Positions 38,375 to 47,328 are shown, numbered from the stretch's first letter. The stretch is DNA of 64,000 nt from Bacillus infantis (GCF_020171945.1 NZ_JAIVAP010000002.1:248001-312000), one strand, 5' to 3'. A program made the numbers and translations. Notes: generated by a model not told the origin, from the letters alone.

Positions 38375-39177
38375 ACCTTCAACTATCCAAGAAGCATCTC
38401 CTGATTATTTTTCTCTCCATCCTTCTACTGGGAGGGGCAATTGCAGGAGCCTATTATTTGCTTATACTTCCTGTGCATGAGCAGCTGGACAGAAAGGAAA
38501 CCGAATTGAAGCTGGCCAGCCAGGAATTGACCATCATAGAAAACAAACTGGCTGAAACCGGTGAAAAGACGATTCTCAGCACAATGGAGCTGCAGAAGCA
38601 AGTGCCCGTCAAACGGATGCTTGATCAGCTTTTACTTGACCTTGAAAAAGCAGAAGTTATTTCTGATACAAATATCATAGAGTTAAAGCTGGACGGAACA
38701 GAAGATGATGAGGAAATAGATCTTGTTGCCGAAGCTGCAAAAGAAGAGAGGGGGGAGGAACAGGAAGAATCACCATCCGAGGACCAGGAAGATTCCAATG
38801 AAAGTACTAGTGAAGTCAATTCACCTGCTGAGGAGATCCTTCCCAACGGGATCAGAAAAATTTCCATGACGCTGAGCGGTGAAGCAGCAACTTATTTTGA
38901 GATGGAAAAGTTTATCAAAAGCCTGGAATCGCTGAAACGGATCGTAAAGGTGGAGGTTCTTAACTTCAACGGACTTCCCGAGATTTATTCGGTTGATCAG
39001 GATTCGGAAAATGTAGAATTTGAAGTATCACTTGCCGCTTATTATTATCCTAATCTGGAAGAGCTGCAAAAGGAGCTGCCTCCTTTGGACGTTCCTGCTG
39101 TTTCTAATAAGCAGAACCCCTTGAGCGGTTTCTCCAGCCAGGAGGACGTCGAGGCAGGAGAAGATACTCAGCCTTAA
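38371..39177 (+). CDS. pilO: Type IV pilus assembly protein PilO
   Basis: A 268-residue bitopic protein: short cytoplasmic tail, membrane helix at 10-30, coiled coil to about 80 and a C-terminal ferredoxin-like domain. A strongly acidic linker (about 105-155, EEQEESPSEDQED) interrupts the middle. It pairs with PilN to form the alignment subcomplex on the outer membrane face. The GTG start overlaps the pilN stop (GTGA) and follows GAAGGGGGGA. Confidence 0.87.
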   Translation: MNLQLSKKHLLIIFLSILLLGGAIAGAYYLLILPVHEQLDRKETELKLASQELTIIENKLAETGEKTILSTMELQKQVPVKRMLDQLLLDLEKAEVISDTNIIELKLDGTEDDEEIDLVAEAAKEERGEEQEESPSEDQEDSNESTSEVNSPAEEILPNGIRKISMTLSGEAATYFEMEKFIKSLESLKRIVKVEVLNFNGLPEIYSVDQDSENVEFEVSLAAYYYPNLEELQKELPPLDVPAVSNKQNPLSGFSSQEDVEAGEDTQP

Positions 39178-39203
39178 TCTATTCTATAGAAACGGGGTCT
39201 AGT

Positions 39204-39662
39204 ATGATGAAGAGCTTTGCTAGACTGAATGACAAGGGACTAACTTTAATAGAACTGCTGGCTATTATTGTGATCCTGGGCATTGTTGCCGCAATCGCCA
39301 CTGCTTCCATACTGAGTCTGGTCCAGAATTCAAGGGATAAAGCCTTTGTCGGCAATGCCTATGCACTGAATGAAGCAGCGGGCTATTTTGTGAAGCGCGA
39401 AGTGACCAGCGGCAATACGCTCGCTCAGCGGATTACTTTCAGTATGGTTTCAGAAGCCGGCTTCATGGAGGCTTTTAAGGATCCGTATACAGGCAATTAT
39501 ATTGAACCTTCAGATGCCAGCTATGTAGAAATAGACGGGGAGCATGTCAGGACGGTATGCCTGTACGGTGAAAACCGGAATCTTTGCTCTTATCAAGGGG
39601 CGTCAGGCAAACCGATCCCGGTTCGCGAGCTATCAATAGATCTGATTGTAAAAGACAACTGA
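39204..39662 (+). CDS. Type IVa prepilin, second pilin
   Basis: A 152-residue prepilin with leader MMKSFARLNDKG and mature LTLIELLAIIVILGIVAAI, cut after Gly12 with Glu5. Two Cys (VCLYGENRNLC) near the C-terminus could form the D-region disulfide loop of type IVa pilins, which the pilin at 35558 lacks. Start ATG 39204 or 39207 cannot be decided. It ends the pilus locus before a strong terminator. It may be a minor pilin or a swappable major one. Confidence 0.9.
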   Translation: MMKSFARLNDKGLTLIELLAIIVILGIVAAIATASILSLVQNSRDKAFVGNAYALNEAAGYFVKREVTSGNTLAQRITFSMVSEAGFMEAFKDPYTGNYIEPSDASYVEIDGEHVRTVCLYGENRNLCSYQGASGKPIPVRELSIDLIVKDN

Positions 39663-39683
39663 AAAATTTGACGAAAGCATCCT

Positions 39684-39718
39684 ATAACAAGACGACAAAA
39701 GTCTTGTTATTTTTTTTT
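39684..39718 (+). terminator. Terminator at the end of the pilus locus
   Basis: Perfect 10-bp stem ATAACAAGAC / GTCTTGTTAT, seven-base loop and eight T residues. Confidence 0.93.
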
Positions 39719-39772
39719 GCCCCTGTGTTAGGATGAAGGCAAATCCAGCAATCGACACGGGGAGGACAAGCT

Positions 39773-40888
39773 GTGGAAAACCGAGGGAACGGCCGGACCA
39801 TCACGATCAAGCTGAATGGCAAGGATCGGGAAGCCGTGCATATGAAAGACAAAACGGCACAAAAGGAAAGAGATCCTGTAGAAGAAGTGCAGCACATAGA
39901 GAATGTGGAAGAAGAGCCGGCAGAGGGGAAGGCTCTGACAGCAAACGGTGACCTGGCTGAATTGGAGGCGGCTCCAGCCAGGGAAGCTGCAGATGATGAG
40001 TTTGACTGGATTCTCCCGGAGATTATGGAGGAAAATCCAGAACCGAAGGAGTATAAGGTTGCCGAAAAGCCCGAAAAAGGAAGCGGAAAGAAAGGCAGTA
40101 TTTTCAGCTCACCTGGGAAGCCTTCCAATCAGAAAGCACTGGTCCGATCAGTGGTGATTTCTGTATTCTTTGCTGTGCTGTTCGGGACAAGTCTTGGATT
40201 TTTAATGCTGAAGATGGTGATCCATGACGGAAGCGCAGAAGAGCCTGAAGGAGCTGCGCAGACAGCAGCGGGAAGTGTGAGCGGCAGCGGTCAGGAAAGC
40301 CAAGCGGGAAGCGGAACTCTGGCCCTCGAGCCTCTTACGGTTTTCGTTGTTCAGGGCGGTGTCTTTTCAACGAAGGATGCGGCTGAAAAGATTCAAAGCA
40401 CGATTTTTGAGAAAGGTGCTCCGGCACAGCTGCTGGAGATGGAAGGAAAATCATATCTCTTCCTGGGGGCTGCAGGGTCGCTTGAAGACGCGAAACAGCT
40501 GGGAACTGATTATAAGAGCAAGGGCATGGATGCATTCGCCAAGGAATTGGCTGCCGGCGGAAAAACACTGGATAAGCTGCAGGAGGAAGATAAAAAGTTC
40601 CTGCAGGCGGCTCCAGGAATATATTCTTCCATGGCTGCAGGAATTGGTGCTGTGACACCTGGAGCTGCGGTTCCGGAAGAAGCATCAAAGCAGGCGGCCG
40701 ATATATCAGCACAGCTTGCAGGGTTTGATAAAGCAAAGCTTTCAGCGGATCGTGTGGCGGTTATGCAAAAGGAGCTTTCAGAAGCAGCAGAGCTAATGGC
40801 CAGCTATCAGGAAAGTCCTGATGAAAAAGGCTATTACGCGATTCAGCAGCATCTGCTGTCATTCATTGCAGCGTATAATGCACTTTAA
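39773..40888 (+). CDS. spoIIB: Sporulation protein SpoIIB (SPOR domain)
   Basis: A 371-residue bitopic protein. N-terminal segment TITIKLNGK and an acidic cytoplasmic region with FDWILPEIMEENP resemble B. subtilis SpoIIB; a membrane helix lies at 125-143, then an Ala/Ser/Gly linker and a SPOR domain near 180-255 (VFVVQGGVFSTKDAAEKIQ) that binds denuded septal peptidoglycan. SpoIIB localises the engulfment machinery to the septum. The start is GTG, with GGGAGGAC 7 bases upstream. Position between comC and maf is the same as in B. subtilis. Confidence 0.9.
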   Translation: MENRGNGRTITIKLNGKDREAVHMKDKTAQKERDPVEEVQHIENVEEEPAEGKALTANGDLAELEAAPAREAADDEFDWILPEIMEENPEPKEYKVAEKPEKGSGKKGSIFSSPGKPSNQKALVRSVVISVFFAVLFGTSLGFLMLKMVIHDGSAEEPEGAAQTAAGSVSGSGQESQAGSGTLALEPLTVFVVQGGVFSTKDAAEKIQSTIFEKGAPAQLLEMEGKSYLFLGAAGSLEDAKQLGTDYKSKGMDAFAKELAAGGKTLDKLQEEDKKFLQAAPGIYSSMAAGIGAVTPGAAVPEEASKQAADISAQLAGFDKAKLSADRVAVMQKELSEAAELMASYQESPDEKGYYAIQQHLLSFIAAYNAL

Positions 40889-40928
40889 TAGAAGGGTGAA
40901 TATTTTCCAGGAAATATCGCACATTATA

Positions 40929-40969
40929 GGGGGCTGTCGGAGATCATTCGACAAGCCCCCATTTTTTTT
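40929..40969 (+). terminator. Terminator of spoIIB
   Basis: GGGGGCTGTCG / CGACAAGCCCCC stem (one bulged A) followed by ATTTTTTTT. Confidence 0.9.
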
Positions 40970-40997
40970 GACAAATCTCTATTAAAAATTGTTAGAA
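40968..40997 (+). promoter_or_regulatory. Candidate promoter of maf-radC
   Basis: Consensus TTGACA (40968-40973), which overlaps the terminator T tract, then 18 bases and TTAGAA (40992-40997). The -10 is weak. Confidence 0.3.
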
Positions 40998-41065
40998 CCT
41001 ATAAATTTTGGTACGATTAGTTTGTATCTCCCAAAATGATACAAGTAAAGGATAGGGTGATTTTT

Positions 41066-41641
41066 TTGCAGAACCTCATATTAGCCTCTTCTTCTCCACG
41101 GCGAAAAGAACTTCTTGAAAATCTTCAGCTGAAATTTGAAGTCTCCAGCAGTGATGTGGACGAAACATTCGAACCGGGGATGCTTCCCGAAAAAGTTGTC
41201 ATGGAGCTTGCTTCCAGAAAAGCGGAGTCTGTCGCCAGGAAGAATCCTGCTTCATTTGTCATCGGTTCGGATACGATTGTCTTTGCAGACGGTCTTATTT
41301 TAGGGAAGCCTGATGGGCATGGCGAGGCATTTGATATGCTGTCGCGTTTGTCCGGCAGGGTCCATTCGGTTTATACAGGAGTATCGATTATTACTCCGCA
41401 AAAAAGCAAAATTGAATTTTACGAAAAAACGGATGTGGAATTTTGGGAGCTGACAGATGACGAAAAGTCGGCATATATCGAAAGCGGCGAGCCCTTTGAT
41501 AAGGCCGGATCATATGGAATCCAGGGTCTAGGTGCTACGCTTGTGAAGCGGATCAGCGGTGATTACTTCGCGGTCGTCGGGCTCCCGCTTTCAAGAACAG
41601 CAAGAGAATTGAAAAAGGCCGGGTTCCAACTGCCTTTTTAA
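41066..41641 (+). CDS. maf: Maf-family nucleotide pyrophosphatase
   Basis: A 191-residue Maf protein hydrolysing non-canonical or modified nucleoside triphosphates (dTTP/UTP pyrophosphatase group). Motifs: SSSPRRKELL at the N-terminus, SRKAESVA, GSDTIV with catalytic Asp near residue 70 and DKAGSYGIQG. TTG at 41066 gives MQNLILASSSPRRKE, matches the family, and follows AGGGTGAT; the ATG at 41036 would add ten residues. In B. subtilis Maf blocks septum formation when overproduced and is linked to competence. Confidence 0.93.
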   Translation: MQNLILASSSPRRKELLENLQLKFEVSSSDVDETFEPGMLPEKVVMELASRKAESVARKNPASFVIGSDTIVFADGLILGKPDGHGEAFDMLSRLSGRVHSVYTGVSIITPQKSKIEFYEKTDVEFWELTDDEKSAYIESGEPFDKAGSYGIQGLGATLVKRISGDYFAVVGLPLSRTARELKKAGFQLPF

Positions 41642-41692
41642 ATACTTAACGATCATCTGCCTCCCTTTCCTGCCGGCAAGGGAGGAATCGTA

Positions 41693-42382
41693 TTGAAAAC
41701 TGAATCATTGATGATCCGTGATTTCCCGCAGGATGAAAGGCCGCGCGAGCGCTTTATCCAGAATGGCCCCGAAAGCCTGTCCAATCATGAGCTTCTTGCT
41801 CTGATGCTCAGGACCGGGACTAAAGAGGAGTCTGTGCTCCAGCTATCAAACAGGCTTCTTACCCATTTTGAAGGCCTCCGCCTCCTGAAGGATGCAACGC
41901 TTGATGAGATGACCAGCATCAAAGGGATCGGCATGGCAAAAGCCATTCAGGTGCTGGCCGCGGTCGAGATAGGGAGGCGAATTTCCAGCCTCACCTATGA
42001 TGACCGCTTTGTGATCCGTTCACCTGAGGACGGCGCCAAATATGTCATGAATGATATGCGCTTCCTTTCGCAGGAGCATTTTGTCTGCCTTTACTTGAAC
42101 ACAAAGAATCAGGTGCTCCATAAGCAGACGATTTTCATCGGCAGCCTGAATGCTTCGATCGTCCATCCCAGGGAGGTTTTTAAGGAGGCCTTCAGGAGGT
42201 CGGCTGCGTCTATCATCTGCATTCATAATCATCCTTCCGGCGATCCCGCCCCCAGCAGGGAGGATATAGAAGTCACAAAGAGGCTGGCGGAGTGCGGGAA
42301 AATCATTGGCATTGATGTTCTCGATCATTTGATCATCGGTGAAAACAAATATGTCAGCTTAAAGGAAAAAGGTTATTTATAA
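41693..42382 (+). CDS. radC: RadC family (JAMM) protein
   Basis: A 229-residue protein with an N-terminal helix-hairpin-helix part (TSIKGIGMAKAIQVLAAVE) and a JAMM/MPN metalloprotease-like domain with HNHPSGDPAPSREDIEVT, holding the zinc ligands. The B. subtilis homologue is YsxA; the old link with DNA repair is not well supported. The start is TTG after GGAGGA. It lies 51 bases after maf. Confidence 0.94.
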   Translation: MKTESLMIRDFPQDERPRERFIQNGPESLSNHELLALMLRTGTKEESVLQLSNRLLTHFEGLRLLKDATLDEMTSIKGIGMAKAIQVLAAVEIGRRISSLTYDDRFVIRSPEDGAKYVMNDMRFLSQEHFVCLYLNTKNQVLHKQTIFIGSLNASIVHPREVFKEAFRRSAASIICIHNHPSGDPAPSREDIEVTKRLAECGKIIGIDVLDHLIIGENKYVSLKEKGYL

Positions 42383-42540
42383 CACTATGATTTTACCGTT
42401 TGTTAGGATATAATATAATTTATGATTTTTTAGACTAGAATAAGTCTGCCAACTGCTAAATAGGCTGCTTTTTCAGCCTTCTTCGAATATAAAAATCACC
42501 TTAAAAAATTGCATTTCGTATCAGAAAGGGAGATACAGCT

Positions 42541-43560
42541 ATGTTTGGAATCGGAACACGGGATCTTGGGATCGACTTGGGGACTGCCAATACACTCGTT
42601 TATGTAAAAGGAAAAGGAATCGCTGTTAGGGAGCCTTCTGTGGTTGCCATGCAGACGGATACTAAAAGCATTGTCGCTGTCGGCAATGATGCGAAGAATA
42701 TGATCGGCCGTACGCCGGGGAATGTCGTAGCAATGCGCCCTATGAAGGACGGCGTCATTGCTGATTATGAAACAACTGCTACTATGATGAAATATTATAT
42801 CAGACAGGCTGTCAAGAAGGGCTTCTTTGCCGGCAAGCCTTATGTGATGGTGTGTGTGCCTTCAGGCATAACAGCTGTAGAGCAGCGTGCCGTCATTGAT
42901 GCTACACGCCAGGCTGGTGCCCGTGATGCCTATCCGATCGAAGAGCCGTTTGCTGCTGCAATCGGTGCGAATCTTCCTGTTTGGGAGCCGACAGGCAGCA
43001 TGGTTGTCGACATCGGCGGCGGGACGACTGAAGTGGCCATCATTTCACTTGGCGGCATCGTTACGAGCCAGTCAATCCGCATTGCGGGTGATGAAATGGA
43101 TGATGCAATCATTAATTATATCCGCAAAACTTATAACCTGATGATTGGCGACCGGACGGCTGAAGCCATTAAAATGGAGATCGGCTCCGCCGGTGAGCCT
43201 GAAGGCATTGAAAACATGGAAATCCGCGGCCGCGACCTTTTGACAGGACTGCCGAAAACGATTGAAATTACGGCAGAGGAAATTGCTGCTGCCCTTCGTG
43301 ATACTGTTTATAGCATTGTAGATGCCGTGAAGGTCACCCTGGAAAAGACGCCGCCTGAACTGGCTGCTGATATCATGGACCGGGGGATTGTGCTGACTGG
43401 AGGAGGAGCGCTTCTCCGCAATTTGGACAAGGTGATTGCAGAGGAAACAAAAATGCCTGTGCTCATCGCTGAAAATCCGCTTGACTGTGTGGCAATCGGA
43501 ACAGGGAAGGCTCTTGACCATATTCACTTATTTAAAAACAAATCCAAAGATTCTTATTAA
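42541..43560 (+). CDS. mreB: Rod-shape actin MreB
   Basis: A 339-residue bacterial actin that moves with the lateral-wall synthesis machinery. Phosphate-1 loop is [19 protein letters not shown], phosphate-2 is [12 protein letters not shown] near residue 156 and the adenosine motif is [11 protein letters not shown] near 284. The ATG follows AAAGGGAGA. mreB leads mreC and mreD, in an operon that often runs into minCD. Confidence 0.97.
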   Translation: MFGIGTRDLGIDLGTANTLVYVKGKGIAVREPSVVAMQTDTKSIVAVGNDAKNMIGRTPGNVVAMRPMKDGVIADYETTATMMKYYIRQAVKKGFFAGKPYVMVCVPSGITAVEQRAVIDATRQAGARDAYPIEEPFAAAIGANLPVWEPTGSMVVDIGGGTTEVAIISLGGIVTSQSIRIAGDEMDDAIINYIRKTYNLMIGDRTAEAIKMEIGSAGEPEGIENMEIRGRDLLTGLPKTIEITAEEIAAALRDTVYSIVDAVKVTLEKTPPELAADIMDRGIVLTGGGALLRNLDKVIAEETKMPVLIAENPLDCVAIGTGKALDHIHLFKNKSKDSY

Positions 43561-43573
43561 TAACAAAAAGGGC

Positions 43574-43625
43574 GGCTCCGGGCATGAAGCAGTCATTCGC
43601 TTTTATCCTGGAGTCCTTTCTTTTT
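43574..43625 (+). terminator. Possible attenuator between mreB and mreC
   Basis: GGCTCCGGG... / ...CCTGGAGTCC arms are separated by about 25 bases and followed by TTTCTTTTT. Partial termination here would lower mreCD relative to mreB. Confidence 0.4.
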
Positions 43626-43646
43626 AAAGAAATAGAGGTGTGAACC

Positions 43647-44513
43647 ATGCCACAGTTTTTCCTGAATAAACGCCTGATCATCCTGCTTGTCAGTATCATT
43701 ATTCTGGTGGCATTAATCGGATTTTCCCTGAAGGAAAGGGAAAAGCTTTCATGGGCAGAGCAATTTGTGAAAGATACAGCGAGCTGGGCGCAGACCATCG
43801 TTTCCAGGCCGGCAAGCTATGTTGCCGGATTCTTCGAAAATGTAAAAGATTTGCAGAATACATATGAAGAAAACAAGGAATTGAAGGGCAGGCTGGATGA
43901 GCTTGCCATGCTTGAGGCCGATGTCCAGCGCCTGAAGGATGAAAATGAAAAATTGCAGACGATACTTGATAAAAAAGGTGATTTAAGCAAGTATAAGCCC
44001 ATCCAGGCGACTGTGATTGCGAGAAATCCCGATCGCTGGGAAGAGACGCTGATCATCAACAAAGGTGAAAAAGACGGTTTGGAAAAAGATATGGCTGTCA
44101 TAACATCCGGCGGCTTGATCGGCAAAGTGAAGAATACAAGCCCTCTTTCCGCCAGCGTTCAGCTCCTCAGCAGCACAGATCCTGCCAACCGGATTTCTGC
44201 TGTCATCAATGAAAAGATTTATGGGACGATCGAAGGGTATGATACTAAAAAGAAACTTCTTTTGCTAAAGCGGATTCCTTATGATGCCGAAATTAAAAAA
44301 GGAGAGATTGTATCAACCTCCGGACTTGGCGGTGTATTTCCTTCAGGCTTGCCTGTCGGTGTAGTAGAGGAAGTCGTTCCTGATGAGTTCGGCCTGAACC
44401 AGACTGCTTATGTGAAGCCTGGGGCGGATTTTTATGATATAGAGCATGTGATGGTTGCAAAGCTTTCTATGGAGAAGCCTGACCTGGATATATTGGAAGA
44501 AGAGGAGGAATAG
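43647..44513 (+). CDS. mreC: Rod-shape determining protein MreC
   Basis: A 288-residue bitopic membrane protein: membrane helix at 9-27, coiled coil about 70-110 (LKGRLDELAMLEADVQRLKD), then the two beta-barrel MreC core (RNPDRWEETLIINKGEKDGL, TSGLGGVFPSGLPVGVV). The acidic tail DILEEEEE is short. It links MreB to penicillin-binding proteins outside the membrane. AGAGGTG precedes the ATG; mreD starts two bases after the stop. Confidence 0.96.
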   Translation: MPQFFLNKRLIILLVSIIILVALIGFSLKEREKLSWAEQFVKDTASWAQTIVSRPASYVAGFFENVKDLQNTYEENKELKGRLDELAMLEADVQRLKDENEKLQTILDKKGDLSKYKPIQATVIARNPDRWEETLIINKGEKDGLEKDMAVITSGGLIGKVKNTSPLSASVQLLSSTDPANRISAVINEKIYGTIEGYDTKKKLLLLKRIPYDAEIKKGEIVSTSGLGGVFPSGLPVGVVEEVVPDEFGLNQTAYVKPGADFYDIEHVMVAKLSMEKPDLDILEEEEE

Positions 44514-44515
44514 AG

Positions 44516-45040
44516 ATGAAACGGTTTCTTCTCCCTCTTCTCGTTTTATTCTTTTTCGTCCTGGACAGCGTTTTTGTCCAGCTGCTGTCTGCCGAATTGT
44601 ATAACAGCAAAAGGATCATGGTCCCGCATTTCCTGGCGGTCATCATCATTTTCCTGACCATCTACGGCAGTAAAAAACACGGGATCATCTATGGACTGAT
44701 TTTCGGCCTGCTGTTTGATATTGTGTATACAGATATCATCGGCATCTATTTATTCATGCTGCCGCTGCTGGCCTATATTGCGTCCAAAATCATCCGGATC
44801 CTGCATACCAATCTTGCTGTGGTTGCCCTTATCACTCTGTTTGAACTGGCGCTTCTGGAACTTGGTGTGTACGAGATGAATTTTCTAATCCACCGCACAA
44901 ACATGGAGTTTTCAGTGTTCCTGCAGCAAAGGCTCCTGCCGACGCTTGTGCTGAATCTCGCTTTCATCGTTGTGGTGTCCTTTCCTTTTAAGAAGTTTTT
45001 CGAAAAGTTCGCACGCGAGCTTGATGAATACGGCCAGTAA
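44516..45040 (+). CDS. mreD: Rod-shape determining protein MreD
   Basis: A 174-residue membrane protein with five or six helices, including the ITIYGSKKHGIIYGLIFGLL-like conserved segment near residues 45-65 and FDIVYTDIIGIYLFMLPLL. AGAGGAGGA overlaps the mreC end and acts as ribosome site. It works with MreC and RodA in lateral-wall growth. After it comes a 478-base space holding a structured repeat. Confidence 0.94.
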   Translation: MKRFLLPLLVLFFFVLDSVFVQLLSAELYNSKRIMVPHFLAVIIIFLTIYGSKKHGIIYGLIFGLLFDIVYTDIIGIYLFMLPLLAYIASKIIRILHTNLAVVALITLFELALLELGVYEMNFLIHRTNMEFSVFLQQRLLPTLVLNLAFIVVVSFPFKKFFEKFARELDEYGQ

Positions 45041-45324
45041 TGTGGAAAGTGCTGGTGGCCAGCCGATAAAATTAGTGAAACAGCAGGTAAAACTGCACAG
45101 GCGAAAAAAGGATTTTGTGAGCTTATGTCGAATTGTATTATGTGGAGCCGCAGAAAAGGCATACATTGAATCTATGTATGGCGTACGGCTTGTATCCCTG
45201 GCAGGGGCAGCGCGGCTGTTCTGCAGGGGATGGAAAGCCGGTCAGCCTGCAATGACTTGGCAGATGCCAGGTTTTTCTAATCAAGATAAGAAAGTATATA
45301 TTTTTTCTAATTTGATCACTGTCT

Positions 45325-45492
45325 AGCTCCAGCGCCTACCTCCTCGAGGTCACAAGCCAATCCTCCCAAAAAGGCAAAGAACGCCTTTCCGGGAGGATCG
45401 GAGGCCCCCAGGATGGGGGGTCATGCAGACGTTGCCACAGGACGTGGCGTTCTTAGTCTGCAATCCTTTGGGGTGAGCAAGGCGCTTGCGCT
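45325..45492 (+). repeat. Structured intergenic repeat upstream of minC
   Basis: An element of about 168 bases between mreD and minC that starts TGTCTAGCTCCAGCGCCT and ends GGCGCTTGCGCTTTTCTTAT, a layout I recognise from repeats scattered in Bacillaceae genomes. It folds as an outer stem AGCGCCT / AGGCGCT closing several hairpins: ATCCTCCC / GGGAGGAT with inner AAAGGC / GCCTTT, a CCCCC / GGGGG arm, and GCAGAC / GTCTGC with inner GTTGCCAC / GTGGCGTT. The final TTTTC could serve termination. The preceding part of the gap, 45041-45320, holds no credible gene, only a small GCTGG..CCAGC hairpin. Confidence 0.7.
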
Positions 45493-45518
45493 TTTCTTAT
45501 TGAGGTGAACATCTTGCA

Positions 45519-46199
45519 ATGAAGAAAACTCAGAATGTAACAATAAAAGGGACCAAGGACGGCCTGACTCTTCATCTGGACGACTCCTGTTCCTATGAGG
45601 ACCTGAAAAAGGAGCTTGATAGAAAGCTCTCTGAAAGCGCCAGGACCAATGTTGACCGTCCTCTTATGTCTGTAAGGGTGCAGTCGGGAAACCGTTATCT
45701 TACAGCTGATCAGGAGGAAGAGCTGAAGGACTTGATCAGGACTAAGAAGAACTTTGTCGTTGATTCTGTCAGCTCAAATGTCCTGACTAAAGAAGAAGCT
45801 GACAGGGAAAAAAAAGAAAATGAGATTATGTCTGTGGCGAGGATCATCCGCTCAGGCCAGGTCCTTGAGGTTCCGGGCGATCTGCTCCTGATCGGGGATG
45901 TGAATCCCGGCGGCACTGTCATGGCGGGAGGAAGCATTTTCATCATGGGCAGCTTAAAGGGAATCGCCCATGCCGGCTGCTACGGAAACAGGCAGGCTGT
46001 CATTGCGGCAAGCATGATGAGGCCTTCCCAGCTCAGGATCAGCGACTGCATCAATCGGGCGCCTGATCACAGCAAAGATGAGGATATGAGGGAAATGGAA
46101 TGTGCCTACATAGACGAAAATGAACAAATGATAGTTGATAGATTACAGGTTTTGATGCATCTCAGACCAAACTTAACGAGATTGGAAGGGGGACACTAG
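45519..46199 (+). CDS. minC: Septum site-determining protein MinC
   Basis: A 226-residue FtsZ inhibitor. The N-terminal domain (1-100, [20 protein letters not shown]) blocks FtsZ polymerisation; the C-terminal beta-helix (about 110-205, [37 protein letters not shown]) dimerises and binds MinD. GAGGTG lies 11 bases before the ATG, right after the structured repeat. minD starts one base after the stop. Confidence 0.96.
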   Translation: MKKTQNVTIKGTKDGLTLHLDDSCSYEDLKKELDRKLSESARTNVDRPLMSVRVQSGNRYLTADQEEELKDLIRTKKNFVVDSVSSNVLTKEEADREKKENEIMSVARIIRSGQVLEVPGDLLLIGDVNPGGTVMAGGSIFIMGSLKGIAHAGCYGNRQAVIAASMMRPSQLRISDCINRAPDHSKDEDMREMECAYIDENEQMIVDRLQVLMHLRPNLTRLEGGH

Positions 46200-46200
46200 T

Positions 46201-47004
46201 GTGGGAGAAGCTATTGTAATTACTTCAGGCAAAGGCGGTGTCGGCAAAACGACCACATCCGCCAACATCGGTACGGCTTTGGCTTTGCAGGGCAAGCGCG
46301 TCTGTCTTGTCGATACAGATATCGGCCTGCGCAACCTGGATGTGGTAATGGGGCTTGAGAACCGCATCATCTATGATCTGGTGGATGTGATCGAAGGCCG
46401 CTGCAAGGTCCACCAGGCTCTTGTGAAGGACAAGCGCTTTGAAGATCTTCTTTATTTGCTGCCTGCTGCCCAGACAAGTGATAAAACCGCTGTAAATCCT
46501 GAACAGATGAAAAAGCTGGTAGAAGAGCTGAAGCAGGACTATGATTATATCATTATCGATTGTCCTGCAGGGATTGAACAGGGCTATAAGAATGCCGTTG
46601 CCGGAGCAGACAAGGCGATTGTCGTGACGACTCCGGAGGTTTCAGCCGTCCGTGATGCCGACAGGATCATCGGCCTGCTTGAAAAGGAAGAGAATGTCGA
46701 GGCTCCAAGGCTTGTCATCAACAGGATCCGCAGCCATATGATGAAGAATGGCGATATGCTGGATGTCGATGAAATCACCGCCCATCTATCCATCGACCTG
46801 ATCGGGATCGTAGCCGATGACGACGAAGTCATCAAAGCATCCAACCACGGCGAACCGATCGCACTCAACCCGAACAGCAAAGCTTCCGTCGCATACCGCA
46901 ACATCGCCCGCCGCATCCTCGGCGAAGCCGTTCCGCTCCAGCAGCTCGAACAAGAAAACACAGGCATGTTCACCAAACTGAAAAGATTCTTTGGTGTGAA
47001 ATAG
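46201..47004 (+). CDS. minD: Septum site-determining ATPase MinD
   Basis: A 267-residue deviant-Walker ATPase that recruits MinC to the membrane. Deviant Walker A GKGGVGKTT is near residue 11, switch I DTDIGLRNLDVVMGLENR and switch II IIIDCPAGIE follow. The amphipathic membrane-targeting helix is at the C-terminus (FTKLKRFFGVK). The start is GTG, with GGAAGGGGG upstream. Polar placement in Bacillus comes from MinJ/DivIVA, which are not in the window. Confidence 0.97.
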   Translation: MGEAIVITSGKGGVGKTTTSANIGTALALQGKRVCLVDTDIGLRNLDVVMGLENRIIYDLVDVIEGRCKVHQALVKDKRFEDLLYLLPAAQTSDKTAVNPEQMKKLVEELKQDYDYIIIDCPAGIEQGYKNAVAGADKAIVVTTPEVSAVRDADRIIGLLEKEENVEAPRLVINRIRSHMMKNGDMLDVDEITAHLSIDLIGIVADDDEVIKASNHGEPIALNPNSKASVAYRNIARRILGEAVPLQQLEQENTGMFTKLKRFFGVK

Positions 47005-47117
47005 GCGAGGAAGCTAGCTTTGAATATAAAAATTATTAAGAGTTTTAATTTCCAATAGTCTATTTGCATGAAATCTTTTAACTTTGCAATTTGGTGCCAA
47101 AAAAGTTTAAAAACCCT

Positions 47118-47245
47118 GTTGATTGGAGTGCAAGGCACGAAGACTCCTGCGGGAAATAGCGGAAAAGTTGAGACCCCGCAGCGCGCAGCGGGAGGAGGCT
47201 CAACTCCGCCCCGCGGAAAGCGAAGTGCCTGGAACGCAAATCAAC
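47118..47245 (+). repeat. Palindromic Bacillaceae intergenic repeat after minD
   Basis: A 128-bp element with complementary ends GTTGATT / AATCAAC, then AGGCAC / GTGCCT, TTGAG / CTCAA and CCCGC / GCGGG as nested stems. The wording GACTCCTGCGGGAAA and CCGCGGAAAGCGAAGTGCC is typical of a short repeat I know from many Bacillaceae genomes. It lies between minD and its terminator, so it would be part of the minD 3' untranslated region. The rest of the 458-base gap, 47005-47117 and 47330-47462, shows no gene. Confidence 0.75.
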
Positions 47246-47300
47246 AGCCTCATACTAAGCGCAGCAAAAAATCTATTTTTTTACGATTGGTCTTCAGTCA

Positions 47301-47328
47301 AAAAAGCCGGTAATCTCCGGCTTTTTTT
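47301..47328 (+). terminator. Terminator of the mre-min operon
   Basis: AAAAAGCCGG / CCGGCTTTTT stem with loop TAATCT and a T tract. Confidence 0.92.

Noticed and set aside
40335-40736. A 133-codon minus-strand frame opposite spoIIB.
   Set aside because: It is an antisense shadow of an Ala/Gln-rich coding region without a ribosome site.
44970-45326. A 118-codon frame over the end of mreD and the following gap.
   Set aside because: No ribosome site, odd composition, and it ends in the structured repeat; it most likely is a chance frame.
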